Shown: in pieces, positions 36,881-46,124 of the stretch
How positions within the stretch are numbered: position 1 is the stretch's first letter
Layout of the letters: every line of letters begins with the position of its first letter
From: Massilia sp. PAMC28688
GTDB taxonomy: Bacteria; Pseudomonadota; Gammaproteobacteria; Burkholderiales; Burkholderiaceae_D
Assembly (NCBI RefSeq): GCF_019443445.1
Contig: NZ_CP080378.1
Location: 4,030,001 to 4,094,000 of the forward strand
Direction of reading: 5' to 3'
DNA length: 64,000 bases
Notes under the pieces: generated by a model
Seen by the model: only the letters and a program-made list of their open reading frames with translations
Database searches by the model: none
Told to the model about the DNA's origin: nothing
Position numbers and translations under genes: made by a program

Positions 36881-37648
36881 ATGAACAAATCGGCAAGCTA
36901 CGCCTCCCTTCGGGGACGGCGGGTTTTTGTCACGGGCGGTGGCAGCGGGATTGGCGAATCCATCGTCACCGCCTTTGCAGAGCAGGGTGCGCACGTCGCC
37001 TTTGTCGACATCCAGCGCGACGCCAGCCTGGCCCTGTGCGAGCGCATCGCGGCAGCCGGCCACCCGGCCCCGCTGTTTCGTTATTGCGACATCACCGATG
37101 TCGCCGGTCTGCAGGCCACGATGGAGGAACTCAGCACCCGCATGGGCGACTTTGATGTCCTCGTCAACAACGCTGCCAACGATCACCGCCACGACCTGGA
37201 AAACGTTTCGCAAAGCGAGTGGGACCGCTGCATCGCCGTCAATCAGCGCCCCATGTTCTTTACCAGCCAGGCCGTGGTTCCGGGCATGAAGCGCAATGGC
37301 GGCGGTTCCATCATCAACCTCAGCTCCGTGTCGTGGCGCGTCAAGGGCGGGGGCTATCCCGTGTACGTGACCACCAAGGCGGCCGTGGTGGGACTGACGC
37401 GCGCACTGGCCCGCGACCTTGGCCAGCACAGGATTCGCGTCAATACGGTCACGCCAGGATGGGTGATGACGCAGCGCCAGGTGGACCTGTGGGTGAGCGA
37501 CGAGGACAGGCAGGAGATGGCGCGCGTGCACTGCCTGCCGGGTGATCTGCTGCCGCACCACATCGCATCCATGGTGCTGTTCCTTGGCGCCGATGACAGC
37601 GCGATGTGCACGGGCCATGACTTCGTGGTGGACGCCGGCTGGACCTGA
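36881..37648 (+). CDS. Short-chain dehydrogenase/reductase, probable L-arabinose 1-dehydrogenase
   Basis: The 255-residue classical SDR has TGGGSGIG, NNAAND, catalytic YVTTK with Ser in SSVSW, and PGWVMTQRQVDLW. AGGAGA precedes ATG 36881. It lies in the operon that encodes arabonate breakdown, so oxidation of L-arabinose (or another aldose with that configuration) at C1 is the likely role. It is a paralogue of the dehydrogenase at 24470. No lactonase gene is visible in the window; the lactone may open spontaneously or by an enzyme encoded elsewhere. Confidence 0.87.
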   Translation: MNKSASYASLRGRRVFVTGGGSGIGESIVTAFAEQGAHVAFVDIQRDASLALCERIAAAGHPAPLFRYCDITDVAGLQATMEELSTRMGDFDVLVNNAANDHRHDLENVSQSEWDRCIAVNQRPMFFTSQAVVPGMKRNGGGSIINLSSVSWRVKGGGYPVYVTTKAAVVGLTRALARDLGQHRIRVNTVTPGWVMTQRQVDLWVSDEDRQEMARVHCLPGDLLPHHIASMVLFLGADDSAMCTGHDFVVDAGWT

Positions 37649-37690
37649 CCGGCCCCCGCACGGAAAAATCTCAAGGCCCGGAAAACGCCC

Positions 37691-39598
37691 ATGGACATTC
37701 TTCAGAAAACGCTGTTTGCCACCCTTGCCCTGCTTGGTGCCAATGCGCAGGCGCTGGACAGCCCGGACAAGCGCATCAGCGTCAAGGTTGGCCAAACCGA
37801 TCGCAAGCAGCTGACCTACACGGTCTTGCGCGACGCGCGGCCAGTTGTTCTGCCATCAAGCCTGGGCCTGCAGCTGGCCGACGCTGACCTGGCTTTCGGC
37901 CTCACGCTTGGCACGCCGTCCATGGTCAGGGCGGTAACGGACCGGTACGAGATTGCGGTTGGCAAGAAGCGCCACGTCACTTACCGCGCCAACGAGCAGG
38001 TTTTCCCGATCCGCAATGCACAGGGCCAGAAGATGGACCTGGTGTTCCGCGTATCCAACGATGGCGTGGCCTTTCGCTATGTGGTCAAGGGCGCCGGGCG
38101 CAAGCAGTTTGTGAGCGAAGCGACCAGTTTCGCCTTCAGTGCGGATGCCAGGGCATGGCTGCAGCCCATGCAGGTGGCGCAGACCGGCTGGATGAACACC
38201 AATCCGGCCTACGAAGAGCACTACCAGCGCGAGATCCCCGTCGGCACGCCATCGCCCTCGAAGGCAGGCTGGGTGTTCCCGGCGCTGTTTCGCACGGGCG
38301 ACACCTGGGTGGCGCTGACGGAAGCGAACATGGACGGCAGCTTCCACGCCTCGCGCCTGCAGGCCGGGTCCCCTGATGCCACCTATCGCATCGGCCTGCC
38401 CATGGCCGAGGAAAAGACCACCGGTGGGGAGCTTTTGGCCAGCACCACCGGTGACATGGTCACGCCGTGGCGCGTCATTGCACTAGGTTCGCTGGCCACC
38501 GTCATGGACTCCACACTGGGTACCGACCTGGCCGCACCGGCCATCGCATTTGAAGCATCGAAAGTCAAGCCCGGGCATGCCTCCTGGAGCTGGGCCCTGC
38601 TCAAGGATGACGCCACCGTCTACGATGTGCAGAAGAAGTTCATCGACTACACGGCCGACATGAAGTGGGATTACGCGCTGGTCGATGCCGACTGGGACCG
38701 CAAGATCGGCTACGAAAAAATGCGCGAGCTGGCCAAGTACGGCGAAGGCAAGGGCGTGGGCATTCTGGTCTGGTACAACTCCTCCGGGGAGTGGAACAAG
38801 ACCGACTATTCGCCCAAGGGCGCGCTGCTCACCGCGGCCCAGCGCAAAAGGGAATTTGCGCGCATGAAGGAGATGGGCATCAAGGGCCTGAAGATCGATT
38901 TCTTCCCCGGCGACGGCGTCTCGGCCATCAAGTATTACGTTGATCTGCTCAGGGACGCGGCAAAAGCTGGCCTGCTGGTCAACTTCCATGGCGCGACCCT
39001 GCCACGGGGCTGGGCCCGCACCTATCCCAATTTCATGACCGCTGAAGCGGTCAAGGGCCTGGAATTTACCACCTTCACCCAGGCCGACCAGGATGCCGTG
39101 GTGCGCCATGCAGCCATGCTGCCATTTACCCGCAATTTGTTCGACCCCATGGACTTCACCCCCATGGTGTTTGGGGATATTCCGACCATCAAGCGCGCAA
39201 CGCGCAATGGCTTCGAGCTGGCCCAGTCGGTCCTGTTCCTGTCCGGTATCCAGCACTTTGCCGAGACCCCGGACGGCATGGCAACCGCGCCGTCCTTCGT
39301 CAAGCGCTTCCTGCAGGAGCTGCCCGGCAGCTGGGACGACAGCAGGTTCGTTGCCGGTTACCCGGGCACGCACGTGGTCATTGCGCGCCGGGCGGGCGAC
39401 ACGTGGTACGTGGCTGGCCTGAACGCGGACGACAGCGAGCGCACCGTGGCGCTGGACCTGTCGTTTCTGGGCCGGCGCAAGGGCACCTTGATTACCGACG
39501 GCGCCAGCGAGCGCGCCTTTATCACATCCAGTATCACAGCCGGAAGTACCAGCATCACCATCAAGCCACAGGGCGGGTTCGTGGCCGTATTCAGATAA
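37691..39598 (+). CDS. GH97 retaining glycosidase (alpha-galactosidase / beta-L-arabinopyranosidase type)
   Basis: The 635-residue protein has a signal peptide (about 1-21), an N-terminal beta-domain (about 25-290), a TIM barrel and a short C-terminal beta-domain. KGLKIDFFPGDG places an Asp (D403) where retaining GH97 enzymes have their nucleophile, and NFHGATLPRG lacks the Glu found at that place in inverting SusB-type enzymes. ARTYPNFMTAEAVKGLEF is the GH97 signature. Retaining members act on alpha-galactosides, and one Bacteroides enzyme also on beta-L-arabinopyranosides, which have the same ring shape. Given the neighbours, the arabinopyranoside activity is attractive. Confidence 0.88.
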   Translation: MDILQKTLFATLALLGANAQALDSPDKRISVKVGQTDRKQLTYTVLRDARPVVLPSSLGLQLADADLAFGLTLGTPSMVRAVTDRYEIAVGKKRHVTYRANEQVFPIRNAQGQKMDLVFRVSNDGVAFRYVVKGAGRKQFVSEATSFAFSADARAWLQPMQVAQTGWMNTNPAYEEHYQREIPVGTPSPSKAGWVFPALFRTGDTWVALTEANMDGSFHASRLQAGSPDATYRIGLPMAEEKTTGGELLASTTGDMVTPWRVIALGSLATVMDSTLGTDLAAPAIAFEASKVKPGHASWSWALLKDDATVYDVQKKFIDYTADMKWDYALVDADWDRKIGYEKMRELAKYGEGKGVGILVWYNSSGEWNKTDYSPKGALLTAAQRKREFARMKEMGIKGLKIDFFPGDGVSAIKYYVDLLRDAAKAGLLVNFHGATLPRGWARTYPNFMTAEAVKGLEFTTFTQADQDAVVRHAAMLPFTRNLFDPMDFTPMVFGDIPTIKRATRNGFELAQSVLFLSGIQHFAETPDGMATAPSFVKRFLQELPGSWDDSRFVAGYPGTHVVIARRAGDTWYVAGLNADDSERTVALDLSFLGRRKGTLITDGASERAFITSSITAGSTSITIKPQGGFVAVFR

Positions 39599-39617
39599 GA
39601 TTCAACAGGAGACCAGC

Positions 39618-41168
39618 ATGAACATCATCAAGCAAAGCATTGCCATCATCGGCTTCGTCGCTGCCAGCGCAGTACCGGCATTTGCCGCCGTTACCGTCAC
39701 CATCGACGCCAACAATCCCGGACCGGTCATCAACAAGAACGTGTATGGCCAGTTTGCCGAGCACCTGGGCACCGGCATTTACGGCGGCATGTGGGTGGGC
39801 CCCAATTCCAAGATCCCCAACACCAAGGGCTGGCGCAACGACGTCGTTGGCGCGCTGAAGAAGCTGCAGGTGCCGCTGGTGCGCTGGCCAGGCGGCTGCT
39901 TCGCTGACGAATACCACTGGAAGGACGGCATCGGCCCGCGCGCCAAGCGCCCGGTCAAGGTCAATACCAACTGGGGCGGCGTGGAAGAAGACAACGCCGT
40001 CGGCACCCACGAATTCTTTGACCTGATCGACCTGCTGGGCGCCGACGCCTATGTCAACGGCAACCTGGGCTCGGGCAGCGTGCAGGAAATGTCGGAGTGG
40101 CTCGAATACCTGACCTCGGACAGCAAATCGACCCTGGCCAACCTGCGCCGCAAGAACGGCCGCAATGAGCCATTCAAGGTTGCATACTTCGCCATCGGTA
40201 ACGAAGCCTGGGGCTGCGGCGGCAACATGACGCCTGCCTACTACACGGACCTGTACAAGAACTACTACAACCTGATGAAGGCACCGGCCGAGAGGCGTCC
40301 AAAGTTCATCGCCAGCGGTGGCAATGACTACGACACCACCTGGACCGATACCCTCAGCCGCGAACTGAAGGGCCGCACCGACGCCATCAGCTTCCACTAC
40401 TACACGGTGCCAACCGGCGTATGGGAGAAGAAGGGCGCTGCGACCGGCTTTGCCGAAGACCAGTGGATTTCGACCCTGGCCAACACGCTCAAGCTCGATG
40501 GCATGATCAAGAATAACGTGGCCAAGCTGGACAAGAACGATCCGGAGAAGAAGATCGGCCTGTTCGTCGATGAATGGGGCACCTGGTACGACGTGGAGCC
40601 GGGCACCAACGCGGGCTTCCTGTTCCAGCAAAACACGCTGCGCGACGCGCTGGTGGCGGCCTTGAACTTCAACGTCTTCCATGAGCATGCAGAGCGCGTG
40701 CAGATGACGAACATCGCGCAGATGGTCAATGTGCTGCAGGCGATGATCATCACCGACAAGGACAAGATGCTGCTCACGCCAACCTACCACGCGTATTCGA
40801 TGTATGTGCCGTTCCAGGGTGCGACCACCTTGCCGGTCAAGCTCGAGAACAATACGCCCTATACCCTGGGCCAGGTAAGCGTGCCGGGCATCAGCGCTTC
40901 GGCAGCGCGCGCCAAGGATGGCAAGACCTATCTGTCGCTGGTCAATACCAACCCCGGCAAACCGACCGACGTGGTGATCAACATGGCTGGCAAGAAGATC
41001 GCGGGCGTCACGGGCCGCTTGCTCACCGCCGAGAAGATGGATGCCCATAACACCTTCGCCAACAAGGAAGCCGTGAAGCCTGTGCCAATGACGGCCCGCG
41101 CCAACGGCGGCCAGATGACGGTAACCGTGCCGGCCAAGTCGGTCATCGTGGTGGCAGTGGACGCTTGA
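39618..41168 (+). CDS. Secreted GH51 alpha-L-arabinofuranosidase
   Basis: The 516-residue protein has a signal peptide (1-23) and a GH51 TIM barrel, with acid/base E196 in FAIGNEAWG and nucleophile E319 in FVDEWGTW; PLVRWPGGCFADEYHW is the GH51 substrate segment. It removes alpha-L-arabinofuranosyl side groups from arabinan or arabinoxylan, probably in the periplasm. AGGAG precedes ATG 39618. It sits between GH97 and GH43 genes, with a two-base gap to the next one. Confidence 0.93.
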   Translation: MNIIKQSIAIIGFVAASAVPAFAAVTVTIDANNPGPVINKNVYGQFAEHLGTGIYGGMWVGPNSKIPNTKGWRNDVVGALKKLQVPLVRWPGGCFADEYHWKDGIGPRAKRPVKVNTNWGGVEEDNAVGTHEFFDLIDLLGADAYVNGNLGSGSVQEMSEWLEYLTSDSKSTLANLRRKNGRNEPFKVAYFAIGNEAWGCGGNMTPAYYTDLYKNYYNLMKAPAERRPKFIASGGNDYDTTWTDTLSRELKGRTDAISFHYYTVPTGVWEKKGAATGFAEDQWISTLANTLKLDGMIKNNVAKLDKNDPEKKIGLFVDEWGTWYDVEPGTNAGFLFQQNTLRDALVAALNFNVFHEHAERVQMTNIAQMVNVLQAMIITDKDKMLLTPTYHAYSMYVPFQGATTLPVKLENNTPYTLGQVSVPGISASAARAKDGKTYLSLVNTNPGKPTDVVINMAGKKIAGVTGRLLTAEKMDAHNTFANKEAVKPVPMTARANGGQMTVTVPAKSVIVVAVDA

Positions 41169-41170
41169 CC

Positions 41171-42685
41171 ATGACGAAGATGCTCCTGGGCGCAAGCGCC
41201 CTGGCAGCTGCGATGGCCCTTTCCGCCTGTGGCGGAGGGGGCGGATCGTCCGCACCTGCCCCGACACCAGCACCCACGCCGACGCCGACGCCAACGCCGA
41301 CGCCAACGCCAACGCCAACGCCAGCGCCCGTGGTCACCTTCGCCAACGTCAGCGTGCATGATCCCTCGCTGGTCAAGGTTGGCAGCGACTTTTACGTGTT
41401 CGGTTCCCACGGCGCCGCTGCCAAGACCACGGACTTCATGAACTGGCTGAAGGTGGCAGATGGTGTCAACGCCGCCAATCCCCTGTTTAACAACGTCACG
41501 ACCGAGCTAGCCGAGGCGTTTGCCTGGTCCCAGGTGACCGGGCTGTGGGCGGCGGACGTGATCCAGCTTGCCGACGGCAAGTTCTACTTCTACTACAACA
41601 CCTGCAAGGGCGACTCGCCCCGCTCCGCCATGGGCGTGGCAGTGGCCGACAAGATCGAAGGCCCGTACGTCAACAAGGGCATCTTCCTCAAGTCCGGCAT
41701 GTGGGGGCAGGTGAGCGAAGACGGCGTGAATATCTATGACGCCCAGAAGCATCCGAACGCGGCCGATCCTGACGTCTTCTTCGACAAGGACGGCAAGCTG
41801 TGGATGGTGTACGGTTCCTACTCGGGCGGCATCTTCATCCTGGCCATGGACCCGGCCACGGGCAAGCCACTGCCGGGGCAGGGCTACGGCAAGCATCTGA
41901 TGGGGGGCAATCACAGCCGCATCGAAGGCGCGTATGTGCTGTACCACCCGGCCCAGGACTACTATTACATGTTCACGTCCTTTGGCGGCCTGGATGCCAC
42001 GGGCGCGTACAACATGCGCGTGGCACGCTCACGCACTCCGGACGGTCCCTACCTCGATGCGGCTGGCAAGGACATGGCGCAGGTCAAATCCAACCCGGCC
42101 TTGCCCCTGTTTGACGACGCCAGCATTGCACCGCATGGCCAGAAGATCATGGGTAACTTCCAGTTCACCGGAACGACGCTGGGCTATGTATCGCCGGGCC
42201 ATAACTCGGCATATTACGATGCCGCGACCGGGCAGAGCTTCCTGGTGTTCCACACCCGCTTTCCCAACACCGGGGAAGCGCACGAGGTGCGCACGCACGA
42301 GATGTTCATCAACGGCGCCGGCTGGCCCGTGGTCTCGCCGCTGCGCTATGCGCCGCTGGCGAAGAGCCCGGCCCTGGTGAGCACCGTTACCAGCAAGGAG
42401 GCCGAAGGCAGTTACCAGCTGGTCAACCATGGCAAGGATATCTCGGCATCTGTCAAGATGTCGCAGGCCGCCAGGCTCAATGCCGATGGCACCGTCTCGG
42501 GCGCTGTCAGCGGTACCTGGGTCCATGACGGGGCCAACAAGATGAGCATCACCCTCGCTGGCGGCGGCGCCTATTCCGGCGTGTTGTCGCGCCAGTGGAA
42601 TTCACATGCCAACAGCTTCGTGGTAACTTTCACGGCGCAGTCGAACGAGGGCGTGTCCATCTGGGGCATTCGCTCGGGCGAGTAA
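41171..42685 (+). CDS. GH43 arabinanase lipoprotein with C-terminal beta-barrel domain
   Basis: Starting at ATG 41171 (two bases after the GH51 stop), the 504-residue product has a lipobox LSAC with C20, a Gly/Ser stretch and a (Pro-Thr)n linker (about 30-52). Next come a GH43 propeller (SVHDPSLV, DPDVFFDKDG, SRIEGAYVLY) and a C-terminal beta-domain (about 400-504: GSYQLVNHGKDIS, ADGTVSGAVSGTW). The last resembles the second domain of Bacillus Abn2-type endo-arabinanases. It would act on arabinan while anchored to a membrane. A TTG six bases upstream is an alternative start. Confidence 0.88.
   Translation: MTKMLLGASALAAAMALSACGGGGGSSAPAPTPAPTPTPTPTPTPTPTPTPAPVVTFANVSVHDPSLVKVGSDFYVFGSHGAAAKTTDFMNWLKVADGVNAANPLFNNVTTELAEAFAWSQVTGLWAADVIQLADGKFYFYYNTCKGDSPRSAMGVAVADKIEGPYVNKGIFLKSGMWGQVSEDGVNIYDAQKHPNAADPDVFFDKDGKLWMVYGSYSGGIFILAMDPATGKPLPGQGYGKHLMGGNHSRIEGAYVLYHPAQDYYYMFTSFGGLDATGAYNMRVARSRTPDGPYLDAAGKDMAQVKSNPALPLFDDASIAPHGQKIMGNFQFTGTTLGYVSPGHNSAYYDAATGQSFLVFHTRFPNTGEAHEVRTHEMFINGAGWPVVSPLRYAPLAKSPALVSTVTSKEAEGSYQLVNHGKDISASVKMSQAARLNADGTVSGAVSGTWVHDGANKMSITLAGGGAYSGVLSRQWNSHANSFVVTFTAQSNEGVSIWGIRSGE
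41276..41329 (+). repeat. Six-base tandem repeat encoding the Pro-Thr linker
   Basis: About eight imperfect copies of ACGCC(G/A) with period 6 code for the Pro-Thr linker between the lipid anchor and the GH43 domain. Whole-unit gain or loss keeps frame, so linker length could vary between strains. Confidence 0.85.
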
Positions 42686-42692
42686 GCGTGAC

Positions 42693-42724
42693 GGCATCCC
42701 TGCGAAGGGATGCCGGCTTTTTTT
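42693..42724 (+). terminator. Rho-independent terminator inside the glycosidase gene series
   Basis: GGCATCCCT (42693-42701) pairs perfectly with AGGGATGCC (42706-42714) around GCGA, followed by GGC and seven T. It lies just after the GH43 stop and 14 bases before the next gene's start. It should reduce or stop read-through to the downstream GH43 and GH127 genes unless they have their own promoter. Confidence 0.88.
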
Positions 42725-42738
42725 CAGAACAAGGAATC

Positions 42739-43779
42739 ATGAACATGACAACACTGCTGCGCACCGCCGTTATCCTGCCGCTGTTTGCGGTGCTGGGCGC
42801 CTGCCAGGCTGTCCAGGTGGACGTGCATGACCCGGTCATGGCGAAGCAGGGCAATACCTACTACTTGTACAGCACCGGACCGGGCATCACGTTTTACAGC
42901 TCCACCGACATGAAGAACTGGACGCCGGAAGGCCCGGTCTTTGCCAACGCGCCGGCCTGGGCGCGCAAGGCTGCGCCAAGCTTCAATGGCCACGTGTGGG
43001 CCCCGGACATTTATCAGCACAAGGACAAGTACTACCTGTACTACTCGGTGTCCGGCTTTGGCAAGAACACGTCAGGAATTGGCGTGGCCACCAATACCAC
43101 GCTCGATCCGCGCGCGCCTGGCTACCGCTGGCAGGACCAGGGCATGATCCTGCAATCGGTTCCCAACCGCGACGAGTGGAACGCCATCGATTCGCACGTC
43201 ATCGACGATGCGGACGGCACGCCGTGGATGTCCTTCGGCTCCTTCTGGAGTGGCCTGAAGCTGGTCAAGCTCGATGCCAGCCGCACGCGGCTGGCTGAAC
43301 CCCAGGAGTGGCACGCCATTGCCAGCCGCGCGCCCTCCGACCGCAAGGCCGATCCCGCCTCGCAGGCCGGCGTGCATGAAATCGAAGCGCCGTTCATCTT
43401 CAAGAAGAACGAGTACTACTACCTGTTTGCATCGTGGGGCCTGTGCTGCAAGGGCAAGGACAGCACCTATCACGTGGTGGTGGGACGGGCTAAAAACGTG
43501 ACCGGCCCTTACCTGGACAAGGACGGCAGGAGCATGCAGGCGGGCGGCGGCTCGCTCGTCATCGCCGGTGACAAGGACTGGAAGGGCCTGGGGCACAACA
43601 GTGCCTACACCTTTGACGGCAAGGATTACCTGGTCCTGCACGCCTATGAAACGGCTGACAAGTATCTGCAAAAACTCAAGGTGCTGCCTATGGCCTGGGA
43701 CAAGGACGGCTGGCCCGTGGTCGACCAGAAGGACCTGAATCGCTATCAAAGCACGCGCCTGGCGAAGCCATCCAAATGA
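42739..43779 (+). CDS. GH43 endo-arabinanase-like lipoprotein
   Basis: From ATG 42739 (AAGGAA upstream) the product is 346 residues with lipobox LGAC (C22). The GH43 residues are D31 in VHDPVMA, Asp in WNAIDSHVI and Glu in HEIEAPFIF. HVWAPDIYQ and GLCCKGKDSTYHVVVGRA match the endo-arabinanase subfamily that also includes the gene at 15887. It would cut arabinan in the cell envelope. Its stop overlaps the GH127 start by four bases, so those two are co-translated. Confidence 0.9.
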   Translation: MNMTTLLRTAVILPLFAVLGACQAVQVDVHDPVMAKQGNTYYLYSTGPGITFYSSTDMKNWTPEGPVFANAPAWARKAAPSFNGHVWAPDIYQHKDKYYLYYSVSGFGKNTSGIGVATNTTLDPRAPGYRWQDQGMILQSVPNRDEWNAIDSHVIDDADGTPWMSFGSFWSGLKLVKLDASRTRLAEPQEWHAIASRAPSDRKADPASQAGVHEIEAPFIFKKNEYYYLFASWGLCCKGKDSTYHVVVGRAKNVTGPYLDKDGRSMQAGGGSLVIAGDKDWKGLGHNSAYTFDGKDYLVLHAYETADKYLQKLKVLPMAWDKDGWPVVDQKDLNRYQSTRLAKPSK

Positions 43780-46124
43780 TTCTGCGCCTGCTCACTGCCG
43801 TAGTTCTTTTCGCTGCGGCCGGTGCGCCGCACGCCGCGCCCGCCCAGCTGTTCCCCCTCAGTGATGTGCGGCTGACGGCAGGACCCTTCCTCGACGCGCA
43901 GAATACCGGCCAAGCCTATCTGCTGACGCTGGACCCGGACAGGCTACTGGCGCCTTTCCGGCGCGAGGCAGGCCTGCCGCTGCCCAAGCCGAGCTACGGC
44001 AACTGGGAGTCGTCCGGCCTGGACGGTCACATGGGCGGCCACTACCTGTCGGCGCTGGCGCTGATGTATGCGTCCACGGGCGATGCGGAAATGCTGGCAC
44101 GGCTGAACAAGTTCATCGCCGGCCTGCGCGAAGTGCAGCAAAAGAATGGCGATGGCTACATCGGTGGCATCCCTGGCGGCGCCACCCTGTGGCAGGCGAT
44201 CGCCCGCGGCGAAATGCAGGCCGATAACTTCTCGGTCAATGGCAAGTGGGTCCCGTGGTACAACCTGCACAAGATGTTCGCCGGCCTGCGCGACGCCCAT
44301 CAGCACGCGGGCAGCAAGGATGCGCGCGCCATGCTCATTGCCTTGTCCGACTGGACGCTGGCGCTGACGGCAAGACTCACGCAGGAGCAGATGCAGGCGA
44401 TGCTGCGCAGCGAGCATGGCGGCATGAACGAAGTGCTGGCCGATGTGGCACGCCTGACCGGTGACGATAAGTACATGGCCCTGGCGCGGCGCTTCTCGCA
44501 CCAGGCCATCCTGGACCCGCTCGCACGCGGGGAAGATCAGCTCAACGGGCTGCACGCCAACACGCAGATTCCCAAGGTGATCGGCTTCAAGCGCATTGCA
44601 GACCTGACCGGCGAGCGCCGGATGCAGGATGCGGCGCGCTTTTTCTGGCAGACCGTGCACGACAAGCGCACCGTTGCCATCGGCGGCAACAGCGTCAAGG
44701 AGCACTTCCACGATACGAAGGACTTTTCGTCCATGATCGGCGAAGTGGAGGGGCCGGAGACCTGCAATACGTACAACATGCTCAAGCTGTCCGGCATGCT
44801 GTTCCTCACCGACCCCAGGGTCGCCTATACTGATTACATCGAGCGCGGCCTGTACAACCACATCCTGGCGTCGCAGCGGCCAAAGCGGGGCGGCTTTGCG
44901 TACTTTACGCCCATGCGCCCGAATCACTATCGCGTGTACTCACAGCCCGAGCATGCCATGTGGTGCTGTGTGGGATCGGGCATCGAGAGCCACGCCCGCC
45001 ATGGCGAATTCATTTACGCCCACGATGGCAATTCCCTGTATGTGAACCTGTTCATCGCCTCCACGCTCACCTGGCGCGACAGGAACGTGCGTCTGACCCA
45101 GGCCACCCGCTTTCCCGACCAGGCCAGTTCCCGCATCACGGTGCATGATGACGCCGCGTTTGCACTCAAGATCCGCTATCCGCGCTGGGTGGCCGCCGGT
45201 GCGCTCAAGCTGCGTGTCAATGGCAAGCCCTATCGCTACAAGGGCGGTCCGGGCGACTACATCACGCTCGATCGCCAGTGGCGCCCGGGCGACCGCATCG
45301 ATGTCAGCCTGCCGATGACCACGCGCCTGGAGCAGATGCCCGATGGCTCGAACTATTACGCGGTGCTGCACGGCCCTATCGTACTGGCGGCAAAGACGGC
45401 GCCGTTTGCCAACGAAAAGCTCAGTTTTCTGGCCGACGATTCGCGCATGGGGCACATCGCCTCCGGTCCGGTCTGCGAACTGTCGGCTGCGCCCATGCTG
45501 GTGAGCGACACCAAGGATTTCATGCACAGGTTCCGGCCCGTGCGCGGCGAGCCGCTGACGTTTTCGGCGCCCGGCCTCATTCGCGGCAAGGATGCCGGCT
45601 CACTGCGCCTGATTCCCTTCTTCCGCCTGCATGAGTCGCGCTACACCATCTACTGGCCGTATTCCACGCCGGCCGATGCCGAGCTGCTGCAGGCGGCCAC
45701 CGCCATGGCCGAAGCGGAGCGGCTGGAGCTGGACGCACGCACCGTCGACCAGGTGGCGCCCGGCCAGCAGCAGCCGGAATCGGACCATGGCTTCAAGGGC
45801 GAGGGCGCCGAAGCGGGCGTCAACGGCGCGCGCCACTGGCGCCACGCGACCGGCTGGTTCAGCTACGAGCTCAATGACCCGAAAGGCGAAGCCAGCATAC
45901 TGCGCCTGACCTTTGCCAGGGGCGACGCCGGGCGCCGCTTTGACATCGTTGTCGACGGCGTCAAGATCGCCGGCGTGACCCTGGGCGCGCCCGAGGGCGA
46001 GGACTTCTACACGGTCGACTATCCTGTCGCGCCGGCCAGGCCGGGCAGCAAAATGACCGTCAGGTTCGTCGCCCAGCCGGGCTCCATCGCGGGCGGGCTG
46101 TATGGGCTGCGGCTGCTGCGTTGA
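43776..46124 (+). CDS. GH127/GH146-type beta-L-arabinofuranosidase
   Basis: The 782-residue protein has a signal peptide (about 1-21), an alpha/alpha barrel and C-terminal beta-domains. The unusual zinc-thiolate active site is complete: E328 and C330 in GPETCNTYNML, and C397/C398 in AMWCCVGSG. By analogy with Bifidobacterium HypBA1, the second Cys of that pair is the nucleophile. SSGLDGHMGGHYLSAL and DQLNGLHANTQIPKVIG are the family signature (former DUF1680). It hydrolyses beta-L-arabinofuranosides such as those on hydroxyproline-rich plant proteins or in complex pectin side chains. GH127 versus GH146 cannot be settled by eye. Confidence 0.9.
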   Translation: MILRLLTAVVLFAAAGAPHAAPAQLFPLSDVRLTAGPFLDAQNTGQAYLLTLDPDRLLAPFRREAGLPLPKPSYGNWESSGLDGHMGGHYLSALALMYASTGDAEMLARLNKFIAGLREVQQKNGDGYIGGIPGGATLWQAIARGEMQADNFSVNGKWVPWYNLHKMFAGLRDAHQHAGSKDARAMLIALSDWTLALTARLTQEQMQAMLRSEHGGMNEVLADVARLTGDDKYMALARRFSHQAILDPLARGEDQLNGLHANTQIPKVIGFKRIADLTGERRMQDAARFFWQTVHDKRTVAIGGNSVKEHFHDTKDFSSMIGEVEGPETCNTYNMLKLSGMLFLTDPRVAYTDYIERGLYNHILASQRPKRGGFAYFTPMRPNHYRVYSQPEHAMWCCVGSGIESHARHGEFIYAHDGNSLYVNLFIASTLTWRDRNVRLTQATRFPDQASSRITVHDDAAFALKIRYPRWVAAGALKLRVNGKPYRYKGGPGDYITLDRQWRPGDRIDVSLPMTTRLEQMPDGSNYYAVLHGPIVLAAKTAPFANEKLSFLADDSRMGHIASGPVCELSAAPMLVSDTKDFMHRFRPVRGEPLTFSAPGLIRGKDAGSLRLIPFFRLHESRYTIYWPYSTPADAELLQAATAMAEAERLELDARTVDQVAPGQQQPESDHGFKGEGAEAGVNGARHWRHATGWFSYELNDPKGEASILRLTFARGDAGRRFDIVVDGVKIAGVTLGAPEGEDFYTVDYPVAPARPGSKMTVRFVAQPGSIAGGLYGLRLLR

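Noticed and set aside
41268..41330. CRISPR-like array
   Set aside because: It is a six-base in-frame tandem repeat coding for a Pro-Thr linker, without spacers.
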